A DNA stretch of 64,000 bases from Hydractinia symbiolongicarpus (Eukaryota > Cnidaria > Hydrozoa > Anthoathecata > Hydractiniidae): the NCBI RefSeq assembly GCF_029227915.1, contig NC_079879.1, forward strand, positions 12,894,001 through 12,958,000, given 5' to 3'. The position numbers and the translations under genes were made by a program. Of the stretch, positions 1-12,100 are shown in pieces. Below the pieces are notes generated by a model, which searched no databases, was not told where the DNA came from, and worked only from the letters and a program-made list of their open reading frames with translations. Within the stretch, counting starts at the first letter, position 1. Each line of letters begins with the position of its first letter.

Positions 1-41
1 GATTTTTATGTGATACACAATGTAATTCGTGAGATTTGATC

Positions 42-102
<61 letters not shown>
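42..102. repeat. (ATA)n microsatellite
   Basis: About 20 uninterrupted ATA/AAT trinucleotides. It abuts the 3' end of a reverse-oriented LINE fragment and probably arose as its tail. Confidence 0.95.
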
Positions 103-105
<3 letters not shown>

Positions 106-535
106 TTTAAAGTGGCTAGCCAAGAAAATCACAAAAACCTATAGTTAGTGGATTGTTTCCACTGGGGGCCACTAGAACAAAAAAGAAACAAAAAATGATA
201 AACCGTAGACTGCCTCAGCTCAATCAAACATAGTAACATTTATAATCTGTGAAAATTGAAAAGAAAAAGAATAAAAAACAAAAATTAAAAAGTTAAAAAG
301 TGATCTCCATTAGCTAGAATTTGCCAAATACATTAGAGATGGAAGTCTTAAACGAAAGCAGACTTCCATCACAGGTCACTTGGTCTGGAAGATTATTCCA
401 CACTTTTGCAGCTCTAAATGGGAAGGCTTTTTTGCCAAATTCCGTGTTGACCAAGGGAAGTGTGAACCTGTTTTTTGAAGCTCCTCTTGTGATGATTATG
501 ACAGTTTTTTGTCATGATTGAATTGGGTATCACCA
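42..535 (-). mobile_element. 5'-truncated CR1/L2-like LINE fragment (ORF2 3' end)
   Basis: Reverse-strand reading of about 314-510 gives the C-terminus of a non-LTR reverse transcriptase ORF: a segment with FRAAKVWNNLPDQV followed by a short tail and a TAG stop at 314-316. This 'AKxWNxLP' ending is typical of CR1/L2/jockey-type ORF2 proteins. Downstream in the element's own direction lies a 3' UTR and then a pure (ATA)n run at 42-102, read as (TTA)n, which suits the microsatellite tail of CR1/L2 elements. Upstream the reading frame decays around 510-535, so the copy is 5'-truncated, as is usual for dead LINE insertions. Clade assignment is inference. Confidence 0.6.
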
Positions 536-1299
536 CATACATTCAGACCATTTGCCCCTGCCCCCATATCACACCAAGCCTACAAAGCATACCAGACGTT
601 TTTGTTGAATATTCTAGACTCTGAAATGAGATGACAGGACACAAAATCGTTTGTTTTGTGCCAAAAAACTAAGTCAAGAAGCCATCAATCCCAATACATC
701 ACATATTTAGTACATTTAACCCAATCAATCTGTTATTATCTCTTGATATCCAAATTTTACACGCTGTAAAGTCCCTTAGTTAAAAATAAGTGAATCACCA
801 TTACGTCATGGCATATAGGACATGATATAAACATAAACAAGAAAAGAAAGCTGACAGAAAGTGTTTCGCTGCTGACCTCGGTTTCTCTTTTCTCGGAAAT
901 ATATCTGCGTTTGTTTGTTTCGATATTCCTGGGCAGCCTTAGCATACTAGACTTTTTAAATGAAGATTTACGAGATTGCAAGGTATACATGACCACAGAT
1001 ACACTTTAAGCCGCGTTGGCCACCACTAAAAATATATGAATTGATGTATTTGGGGTAATTGCCTACTTGGTATATTGGTTAAAAAACGGAACAAAAAGCA
1101 TGATAGACAGTAATCATAACTATATAAAGTTTCATATGGGGGAGGCTAAAGGTTAATTCAAGATGCCTGTTATCTGGCTAAGTAACTGCATATATAAAGT
1201 CCTCATTGTCAGTTATCTAGCTAGCTATATCTCAAAATAAAAACCTTGGTGTTCTAAATTTTCTTTGCCAGATTTTCCGCATGTATACTATATTGTAGG

Positions 1300-1745
1300 C
1301 ACTAGTCGATAAAGCCCGTGAAAAAATCCCATTAAGCCAGGATAAAAATAAAAAAAAGCATCATATGAATTTTCATGTTTTCATGTTGCCTCTATTGTGT
1401 AAAGCTTAAACTGCTGATCAAGAAAATGTATATATATATGATGATGTGCTTTTGATGAACGGTTAATGAAATATAACAGTTTAAAATTTTTGCTGACGTC
1501 AGCAATGACCAATTAAACCCTAAAAATTTTTTTTGGAAATTAGTATGCCTGTTGCTTTCATTGTATAGGTCTTAAAAGGCTGATCAAGAAAATGTATAGG
1601 ATCATACTTTTGACAAACGGTTGGACATAGGTTTTTTGATGACATCATCAACCCGTCCATTCCGAGAAAGATTCAGGGGCCCAGTTTTAGGAAGCTTACC
1701 CAAATTGGTCCCAGGTGGTCCCTAGTTACCCACGCATTTAATGCT
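1300..1745 (-). repeat. Helitron-like interspersed repeat, partial copy A
   Basis: This shares long stretches with 2068-2832 and 61318-61790, including GATCAAGAAAATGTATAGG, a 'TTTTGACAAACGGTTG' block, and CCAGGTGGTCCCTAG-type sequence. It holds two internal modules, each with a CRE-like TGACGTCA or degenerate form. On the minus strand its end reads CGGGCTTTATCGACTAG followed by T, which would suit a Helitron 3' CTRR-T terminus. The other end stops about 490 bp short of the full copy. No coding capacity is seen. The class assignment is inference. Confidence 0.45.
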
Positions 1746-2067
1746 TGGGTTCTTTACAAATTAGACCATTAATTAAAAATATTTTCCAGATGATTTGCAC
1801 AAGTTCAGTTTAAACAAAGCTTTCCTGATTTGTCCTTTAGAAATCTCAGCAATTACATTCTTTTAACAAGAATATAATCATCCCTGCAATTGATATGGAG
1901 GCTTATATTTAGACAGTGTTTTAAATTTATAAAGATATATTACGTTCTCTTGTTTTTATTTTAGTCTTTATTCAAAGGAGCATTTTATTTGAGCATGATT
2001 TTATTAACTATTTTTGGTTTATTATTATTATTATTATTAGTATTGGTATTAGTATTATTATTAGTAT

Positions 2068-2832
2068 TATAGTCAAAAAAGCCCGTTGAAAAATCCGCTA
2101 AGGCGCAGAAGAACAATGGAAATATAGGTTGCTTTAGATTTTTTGCTGACGTCAGCAGTTTATATGCAAAAAGAAAATTGGTGAAATTTAGTCATTTGTT
2201 GTCTGTAATGTGTAGAGGTTGAAACGCTGATCAAAATAATGTATAGTATCGTATGTTTTTGACAAACGCCTAAGGAGATATAAGGGTTTAAAAATTTTGC
2301 TGAAGTCAGCAAAGTCCCTACCAAAAGTTTCATATAAAATTTCTTCACAAATTCGTACACACGTTGCATTCATTATATAGATCTTGAAACACTGATCAAG
2401 AAAATGTATAGGAACATGAACTTTTGACAAACGGTTGCAGAGATATTGGGGTTTGTAGGTTTTGTGATGACGTCATCAACCCGTCCATTCCGAAACGGAT
2501 TCGGAGACCCAAGTTTGGGAAACTTATCTAAATTGGTCCCAGGTGGTCCCTAGCTACCCACGCACTGAAAAATCATTGACGTCGCCACCTCGTTTCCAAG
2601 TTATTTGGCCTCAAAGTTTTAAGTGCACTGTAACGGCTTCATTAATTTAATATAGGATATTGACGTTAAAGTAGTGTTATTGACGTCACACCTTAACGTC
2701 AGAAAATTTAACATATTTGACATGCATTTTTCGGTTACTCCAAAGAAAATTTCGGTAAGATCAAAGGGAAATGAACATATCCACTTTGCCTGTTACAGAG
2801 ACACAGAACTGGCGTATTATTATATAGATTAT
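2068..2832 (-). repeat. Helitron-like interspersed repeat, copy B
   Basis: A second and longer copy of the family seen at 1300-1745. One edge has the shared block 'AAAGCCCGTTGAAAAATCC' and the other ends in CGTATTATTATATAGA. On the minus strand that end reads TCTATATAATAATACG, resembling a Helitron-type 5' TC terminus. Several modules inside carry TGACGTCA-like palindromes. The flanking (ATT)n at 2020-2070 is a separate microsatellite. It is non-coding and the class is unproven. Confidence 0.45.
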
Positions 2833-3145
2833 TATTCAGCTGTCAAAAAATAAGAAATTTTGCTTAGTTGTTTTAACTGTTGTAGTTGTAAACAGTGTGG
2901 ACAGCATTTCCAACCTTTTTAGCCGTATCTTTAAAACTTTGGAACTTACTCGCCTTTCAACATAAATATTGTCTTCTTTTAAAAAATAGACAATGTCAAT
3001 GAGAAAATTCTTTCGCTAAAGACACATCAGCCTAAGTTATCTGCTTTAATTTTAATTTAGTATTTGTTGTATATATTTATACTTGCTATATTTTAGATTG
3101 TGAAGTTGAATTGAAAGGAAATATAAACAACTTAAAATAAGTACT

Positions 3146-6100
3146 ATGACATATCCACCATTTTCATTAGACAAACAGAGATATGACCAGGTGAGACTTT
3201 TAATGATGGTTGTAGAAAATAGTGTTAAGTCATCTGCGTTTGTTTAGAAATTCTCTATTTTATTTCTGTACTCCGTAAACTAAACTGATGCACTTATTAC
3301 ACCTTTCTGTTGTTTATAACAATTCTTATTTTCACAGGACGACATCAAATTGCTGAGTTTCTTGCTTTTTTGTTTGTTTTTTATAAAATATATGACTACA
3401 GCATAGAGTATTAAAAGACTGATAAAATTACCGTTGTATAATTTTTATTTTCCTTTTCTATTTAGAGTACATATTTTGGACGTGTTCAAAGATGTTTTAG
3501 TATTGTGGATCCATCAACACTCTTTGTTAGCTCTGTATGTATATTTCTTTACAGGTTTTGTGACCTTTTTTTCTCAACCCAAATCCACTGGTCAGCTGGA
3601 AGTGATACAGACTGTTTTTTTTATTCTGTTTTTTTTTTTTTCAAGAGTCTTAATCTTGTGTTAGACAAATGTCATTTTCAATTTGTAAGATCAGGTAACT
3701 CAACCGATACTGAAAAAATGCCTTATAAAACAACAAATAACTTAAATGCTTGGGGATAAAATTTAGTTCCCTAAATTGCATTTGTTTTCTTATGATTGCA
3801 TTTTCATTAACGCTTTTCTTTTAAAGGCATGTCAAGTTGATGACTGGTTAAAAATAGTTGTCTCTCTTTAGAAAAAGTTAACAGATTCCATGGCTCTTTT
3901 AAATGACTTTAATGAAGGAACATTACCTGCTGGTGTCACAGATGCACAGGTAGGAAATTGCTAAATAATTTGTTTATATTTAGTATTTTTCACATGGATA
4001 TTTAATTTTTTATTTTTTTATTTTCTTAGTTATGGAAAGCAAGAAAAATAAAAGAGGTAAGGTGTTGTCTGTTTTGTTCTTATCTGTCACTTTTATTTGG
4101 TTTTGACTAAACATCTTTTGTTATTATAACCATAAAAACCTAATTAAGTTTTTAATGGATTGCTGTAATGCCTTGTCTAAAGGACACTGTATTTAATAAA
4201 CATGTTGTTTGAGCTACAAGAGTCATAAAAGTGACTGAGCACTCAACTAGTATTAAACCACCTAAAACTGCTTACATTATTTTGAATGGTTCTATACTTA
4301 GCCATAGTTTGAAGGTACAACCTTCCATACAGGATTTAGTAAATTTCTGAATTTAGCATGTACTATTTGAACTTTATTGTTATACACATAATATTGATAT
4401 AACAGCAGTCTTTGTTATATAAATGTTGAAAGTGAGTGACAAGCCACGCGCTTAAGCTTTATTATATGAAGGCAAAGCGTGTGATTTACAGCACGTTAAA
4501 ATTACCAAGGCGTGCAATCTAAAAGAAGATAATGCGGCTGAAGATAAATTGTTCATCTTCTTTTATCGGCCATTTAGATAACTAGAAGGACACAACAAGG
4601 CTGTTTAATTCACTTTCGTTTTACTTATGGCTGAACCATACATTGAATTAAAATGGGAAATTCCCTTGCCCTCTTTAAAATTAATGGGAAATACCAAACA
4701 AAAAAATCAAGAAATGTTTTTTAAAAGTTTTATAGTTAAAGTTATTTTTTTTTAAAGTTATTTTTTTCATAAAAACTGATGATACACTTTCTTCACAGCC
4801 GTTAAAATTAGATTTTTTTTACGTCTGCAATAGAACTGCCGACGTGAGATACATTTTAACTGATTTATGTCGGCTATATTTTTATGTATTATTTATTATT
4901 ATTATTTCTTTATTTAGAGTTGGTTTACATGCATAGTCAAAATAACTAATCTACGCCAACTAATAAAAAGTAAAAACTAAATACAATGTTAAAAACATTT
5001 GCAAATATATACGTCATTACCGACAAATAGAGCATTGACAGTATATGCTAGTGTTACCTAACAATGCTTTAAATTTATTCAAAGAGGACGCTTTTTTTAT
5101 GGACACTGACAAGTGGTTCCATGCTTGTGCCGCTCTGACGTGGAAAGAATTTAAACCATAATATGTTGCGGACCCAAAATATATGGGTTAAATAAACGAG
5201 TGACTTGCAGTGGATTGAGAAAATTACGTATACGTGCAAGAGCTTTCGTTTTTTGCACACTTCTTTCACATGTAAGTTAAAACATAACTTTAAGTCAATA
5301 TAAATCCCTAAAAGGTTGACGCTATCAGAATTCAAAATATTAACCATTCCTACAGAAAGAGATATACTTTCTGGTTGGTGTCGTGGAATGATCATTTGAA
5401 ATTTTTTTGGATTTGCAACCATTCCATTCTGACCAAACCATTCAATAATACCTTTTACATCAAGATTTAGCTTTCTAATTACATTATCTATAGTTATCAC
5501 AAACATATAGGGTGTGAAGTGAAGAGTAAGAAACAATAAAACGAATGTCGTTGATGAAAATATTAAACAAAATAGGGCCTAATACAGAACCTTCAGGAAC
5601 TTTAAGCCAATCACTAAAAAGACTCCCCGTTTTCACTCTTTGTTTCCTATTTTGTAAATAGGGAAAGAGAAATCTAATACTATCCACGCGTACACCATAC
5701 ACTTCAAGTTTGGCAATCAATAGGTCATGAGAAAGAAAATCAAAGGCTTTTGAGAGATCCATAAGAACAGTACCAACTTTACCAGAGCTGTCCAATCAAC
5801 TTTCCCAACTTCGTAACATATTGAGCAAAGCATGTTGAGGACTGTATCCCTTTCTAAATCCACAGAGGAATTTAAAAAGGCGAGGCTCCATAAAGGTGTA
5901 AAGTTGGTTTGGGACAAGCCACTCAAACACCTTTGACAAGGCCGGTAGCAAACTGATGGGCCTATAATTGCACTTTTCCATTGACAAGCCTTTTTTTGGA
6001 CTGGAATAATGTCAGCCATTTTTAGCTCATCAGGAAAAGTTGAATTGTTTAATGCCTTGTTGAAGCAGTTTGTTAATGCATAAACATAATCATTAACAGC

Positions 6101-9100
6101 TAGTTTTAAAATTTTGATTGGAAATGGCCCACTCACTTTTTTATCATTCTCAAGTTTTATAATCTCTTTGCACACATGGTCTACAGTAAACTGAGAAAAT
6201 TCAAATTTATTAGCACCCAGAGCACATTTTTCTGGGATATGCCTTATACTGGGATGAGAAGAGAAACTTTCAAGGATATTCAGTAACGTGCTGCTATTTG
6301 TTGACTTTTATTTTGGAACTGAAGGAATGTTAAGACTGTGAGTGATGGTGTTAAAATATTCATTAAATATATTAGAGATGGTCAGTTCATCTTTGATAAT
6401 TTCACTATCTTCTAGCAACTGTAGCCTATTACCAGCAATGGCAGATTTATCGGAGAAAAAAGGCTTAACATGCTTTCCAAGAATCTCTTACTGTTAAAAT
6501 GTCTGCCTGATTGAAATAGGACGCCTTTGCTTGACAATTAAGTTTAACAACCAAATTTCTCTGTTTGCAGTAATTTTGCCAGTCTACAGGATTTTTTGTA
6601 TGATTAGCCATGTTTTTTAATTTTGATGTAATCATGATAGCCTGTCTGAGACTTTTTGTAACATAAGGTCGATTATTTGCACGAAGAAATTTGGTCTTTA
6701 ATAGAGCATGCTTGTCTAAGATAAAGGAAAAAGTGCATTCAAAATCACTATAGCTGGAAACATTATTAATCAAACTATTGGAAAGGTCATATAGAAATGA
6801 TACATTGCTAAAGTTTTTGTAGCATCTATAAGTAATCTTTTTAGGAGGCAATTTGGAAAAAGTCGTTCTTAACATTGTATGCACAAGCATAACCCTGTTT
6901 GAGTATTACAACACATCAAACTAGACCTCCTGTTTGCTAAAATGAGGTCTATACACGTACCAAAGGGAGACTTGAAACTGGTTGGTTTGTGCATGACATT
7001 GCTGAGTTCGTTATTCTCCAGAAAGTCTACAAAAATTGCGGTTTCAGGCGTACAATTAAAATCTCCCATAATTAATAAATGATCATAAGACGCAGAGTAA
7101 AAACATATGCATCGGATAAACTATTAAAAAAATAAACTAAATCTTGATGAGGAGGTCTGTATATTGACATAAGGAGCCATTTGCACTTTTTTAAATTCAA
7201 TTCTAGTATTATTTGAAGATTGCAATTGAAAGAATAACTACTGAGTAATCTAGACGGAATATCATCCCTCACATATGTTAAAAGTATGTTATACATATGT
7301 TAAGGTTTTCTTGAAGTAAACGGGTACCAGTAACATTGAGATGCAGCTTACTCCAATTAAGGTGTTTTTTCGAAATAATATTCATAATATCAATGTATCC
7401 GATGTTTCTTTGTTGACATAAATGTTTCAAAGTTTTATTTACTAACTTGACTTTATTATTGAGATTATTATCTCTTTGGACTATTAAAGAGACAATAACA
7501 TGTGACGTTTTGGAACATGTGCAAGCTCGATGATGTTATTTGCAAGTTCATCAGGACGTGATGTTTGTAAGTCATTTGTACCACAATGTAATATTAACAA
7601 CTCAGACTTCTTATCTAAAGTTGGCTTCACATAATGTTGCATACACTTCACCCTAGCTCCACTGATAGATTTTAATACAACTAATTCATTTTTTGTTGAC
7701 ATATGATATCCCGCAACGTCTTTAACCACCGAGTCACCTAAGATTGCAACAACTTTGCGATTTTTTTCCGCAGTTTGATTAGATGAGTTATTTGAACTTA
7801 AATCTCTATTATCCAATGATTTATTCTTTTTTATTCGTTTTGTTCGTTTAGTAATGTTCTCCTAAGAGAGTTGAGTGCTATTCTCGCAATTATCGGTTGT
7901 CTGTTCTGTGTTCATTAAATCTGCAATTTCGCCGGTGTTAATGTTTGATGCAGTTTTTGTAAAATCACGTTGGGAATATTTTTATCTACATTTGTTGAAT
8001 TGCGTAAATTTTTGATGGAATTTAATTTCTCGGTGTCTTGTGAAAGAAAATTTACCTTGTCAAGGATGATTGATTCCGTCAATGATTTTGTAGACTTTGA
8101 TAATAATAACAACTCATTAATTATGTTGTTTTTCCTACTCGTTTCTTTTTCCGAAAAAGCCTTTGGTTTTCCATCATAGAGAAAAGTTTGCCGCTCATAT
8201 TTGTGCATTTACATTGATGATTACCTGTATTTGCACTAGATTTATCAATTATCAAGGCTGACTGAATTTCACTCTTTATGAAATACCTGATTTTTTCAAC
8301 AGCCTGATCAATTTTAACTTCAGCAAACTTGTTGTTGATGTATTCCATAGCACATTCATCAATACTTTCTTCTAATATAGATTTCTCATTGCTAGAATTC
8401 TCCAAAACTTTATTTATGATTAATTTTTGAAGATCGTTTTTTATAAAGCCGCCGTCTGCCATTACCATGTACTCAGTAAAATTTTAAGCTGGCAATAATC
8501 TAGAAAAACATTTATATCGCCGTTCTTCTGTCTTAAACTTTTAAAATGCGATCTAAAACAGCATTTGTATTGCTGCTTTTCGTTTCTAAGCTTTTAAAAT
8601 GCGATCTAAAAAAACATTTCTATCGCCGCTTTTCATTTATAAACTTTTAAAATGCTATCTAAAAAAAATATTTCTAATCTAAATGATTAAATTTTTCTGT
8701 TCGTGAAGCTCACGAGCAGAAAAATTTAATCATTTACGAAGTATAATATTTAAAAAAATAATATTTAACTCAGAACATTTTAAGAGAAAATAAAATGATT
8801 AACTCAGGCGTGCTTTCTTTCTTTTGTCTACGATAAAAATGAATACTTTAGAAGTGTCATATTTCGCACGTTTAAAGTAAACTAGGCATGTGCCTGGTGA
8901 TCGCACGCTTATATGACAAAGCCTGAACAGCATAAACCAGGGTTTAGTTCTTATGTTTCATTGAGATTAGCTCAAGCACAGAGTATTTAAATGCTTATCT
9001 TAGGTTAACAGATTTATGTGACTTTCATTAGTTTTATATGGACTATAATATTTAATTATTCTGTTATTTAGTGTAGTCTAATTTAGTCCTCTAAAAACAT

Positions 9101-12100
9101 TCCTACAAAACCATGCAACCTTAACTAATATATGACCTATGCTAGGTTAGGTAAATGATTCTTTTAAGTTCCTAAAATTTCACTATCCTGTTGATTAAAT
9201 CAGGCTTAACTACTAAGTCAGACTAGATAAGCAGTGACCTTAACATGTAAATTAGCTTTACTTTAACTCATTTTTTGTGTGACTAAAGATTTGTACCAAG
9301 ATAAAACACTTATTTGCTAGATGCATAATCAAGATTACTTTTAGCACATTTTAGATCATGAACAGAATAGGAGGGATAGTCAAAAGGGTGAAGAAATGGG
9401 ATGAGCTACTTAACATGCTTTGAAGTTTATATATAATTAATTGATGAGTCAGAAAACTGTAAGGGTCTTACGAATTTTGTGATTTACATTACCAAGGGAT
9501 TTTAACGAATACACCTCTTTACAGTTTAAGTTGCTCGCTCATTTTAGATATTGAAAAAAGGAAGTAAACAGGGTGAATTTAATAAGGCTTAATAAGGAAT
9601 ATTTCTCATGTTCTGAAGAAATAATTAGTCTGACAGCTTAAAAATTTAGTATGTTAATGGCAGGAACCCAACTTAAACATATTTGAAGGAATTGTAACTT
9701 TATTTTTGAAAATATTTCACAAAAAAAATATTTCACTTTTTTTCATGGTCAGAGCCTTCCTAATTCATAACAGTTTACTTCCTTTTTTGAATTCTCAATA
9801 AGAGCGTTGTAACGAAAGAAAGATTTATTGAAACAATGGTTTACTGAAGCTGTGAACTTGTGTATTGTGAATGGTAAACAAAACGTGGTAAAGCACTCTT
9901 GTAGGTATCATAAATAAATTATTTTATACTTTCCAGTAATGAGTTTGTCTAAGAATAAAAACTGAGTGAATAATGCGTTCTGATTAGTTAAATTTTGCCG
10001 CGAAATTAGGTACTTTTCAACAAACCAAATTATTCAAAGTTAAAATCAGAACCAAACTGAAACTTCCCCATTAAGGATAAAATGCATGCGTAAGTGAAGA
10101 TTGAAAGAGGAATAATGTGGAATTAATGATTGCGAATTTGCCTTGTACTTGCAAACTAAGTTCGCATTTTTTAAACTAGTTGGGGAGATCTTCGTCTTTT
10201 ATTCCATATTTTACCACATGTTTGACTTATTTCCAATTGTCCTATAAATTCAGTACAAAATTTAATTTAGACTTTGAATGTAAATTCCACAATTTACACA
10301 ATTGTTGAAGATCTATTCGCAAACTTTATTCCTACAAACTTTTCTTTCGCAAGTGATTTCTTTCCCCATGGTGTTACGATTTTCAGTTTCTAAAATTTTG
10401 GAGAGATTAAATTCTTTCTTAATCACTTTATGTTAAACTCTTGTGCAGGTTTATTTTATGCTTAAAATTGTAATCTCATATAATTATTTTGTTTTGTAAT
10501 GATTTTGGAAATTAGCAAGGAGATTGGGTTATATATTTTTTATGCTACTTTCAAGAAAGACACACATGCTATTTTCTTTCCTCGACACATTTTTTTTAAC
10601 ATGATGACTTGAAACAGAAATAATATAGGAATTTTAATGTTTGTTTGATATTTCTGTAACCATTTGTTTGTTTTGATTTTTTTTTCCATTATCTTACTTG
10701 TCAAATGACTAGTCCAACTTTTGTTGTTGTAAAATTGCGCATATGCTAAATGACTTCACTAAGTAAAAGGTAGATGTCTAAAGATGTTAGAAAAAAATGT
10801 TTGCCATCATGATTTTTCTTGTAAACATGAATTAAGTTCCAATACTCTTCCTGTACAAGCATAGAAATATGATAAAAGGGAAAGAGATACAACAGCTATT
10901 CCAGATGTCGTACTAAGGTGCATCCCTGGATCAGGTGGTGCATTTATGAAAAATTAAAGTTCTTGAGGCTCGATTGTTTGTTTTGAGCCAATTAAGATAA
11001 AGAAAATGTTATTTTGAAAGGGTCAGGAAAAATTTGCAAAACTTAAATATTTTGTAATAGTTGCATGTGTTGCATAATTTAGTTGTTGAAACAACTTTTC
11101 TTTGTTTGGTAAATTATGCAAAAGTACCAAAAATTTGGGCAAGGCATTGAAAGAAGAACGTAAGCAAATGTCCATGAAAAGCATTTAATTTTGAGTGATG
11201 GGTAGAATAGTTAAAGGTTTTTCCCACATACAATGTAAACAGCAGTACTAAACAAACATACAGTGAGCTAGCTACCATGCCCATTGCAGTCTAATCATTT
11301 GCACATGTTTCAGAGTAGCTTCTGAAACATAAAAATAAATTTAAAATAACTTGAAAATAAGATAGATCACCATAGATCTTCAAAGACAGCCATTTTTGCA
11401 TAAAAAATGCTTGATAATACAACACCAGGTACATTTAATGGGACACTTCATCAACACCAAACATGAACAGTTGGATTTTGTTCTTAAACTTTTGCTAGCC
11501 ATATTCCTTAAGGGTTATTACAAAAAGAAAGAATAAACCATAAGTTTTGTATATTTATAAAGGATTTGTGTTCTGTGTTTCTTAAAAAAAAACATGTTTG
11601 TTTTTAAAATGTATACAACAACAAGAAATTTGGCAGCTTGACCTTTGATCTTTTTCTCCTCTTGAAAATTATGCAGGTAAATTAGTTTGAAGGTGAGGAT
11701 AACTTATAAACTTTGGCAGAATTTATTGGAAAACTTAATTATTTTCCCAATCTTTTACGAGCAAAATTGTCAAAATTATACTAAAAGAATCAGTAGTTAG
11801 TTGTTTTGCTAGAAACTTGCAAAACGAACGGGAACCTAGTCACGTGCCTTCTCCCCATTGCTTGTTAGTGTTTTAAGTGGAAAAATATCGCATTGTGCCT
11901 GTTTCTCTTTTCTTTATTTCTATGGTACAAGTGAAATTTCAAAAGTCACTCTACCAAAAGACTATTTGTGCGTTTGGATACAGCTCGATAACTCTGCAAA
12001 ATTGGAACTATTTGCCAAACTTAATGATTGCTTACTTTGGACTAAATTCTGAAAAATAGACTAATTTTACATCTGATATCAGTTATTTGGAAAGTTTATG

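Larger units (their letters stand above)
4887..8480 (-). mobile_element. CR1/L2-like LINE, decayed, inside sideroflexin intron 4
   Basis: Reading the minus strand gives three parts in order: ORF1 fragments (8468-7484), an endonuclease region (about 7296-6869) and a reverse transcriptase (about 6890-5075). An AT-rich tail with ATT/AAT repeats lies at 4885-4915. ORF1 contains an SGNH-hydrolase-like segment with GDSVVKDV and HCGTNDL. The endonuclease keeps the MGDFNCTPE motif. The RT keeps '[14 protein letters not shown]' and '[16 protein letters not shown]'. An esterase-type ORF1 with an APE-type endonuclease is typical of CR1/L2 elements. Every ORF is broken by frameshifts or stops, so the copy is dead. 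It lies antisense to the host gene. Confidence 0.85.
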
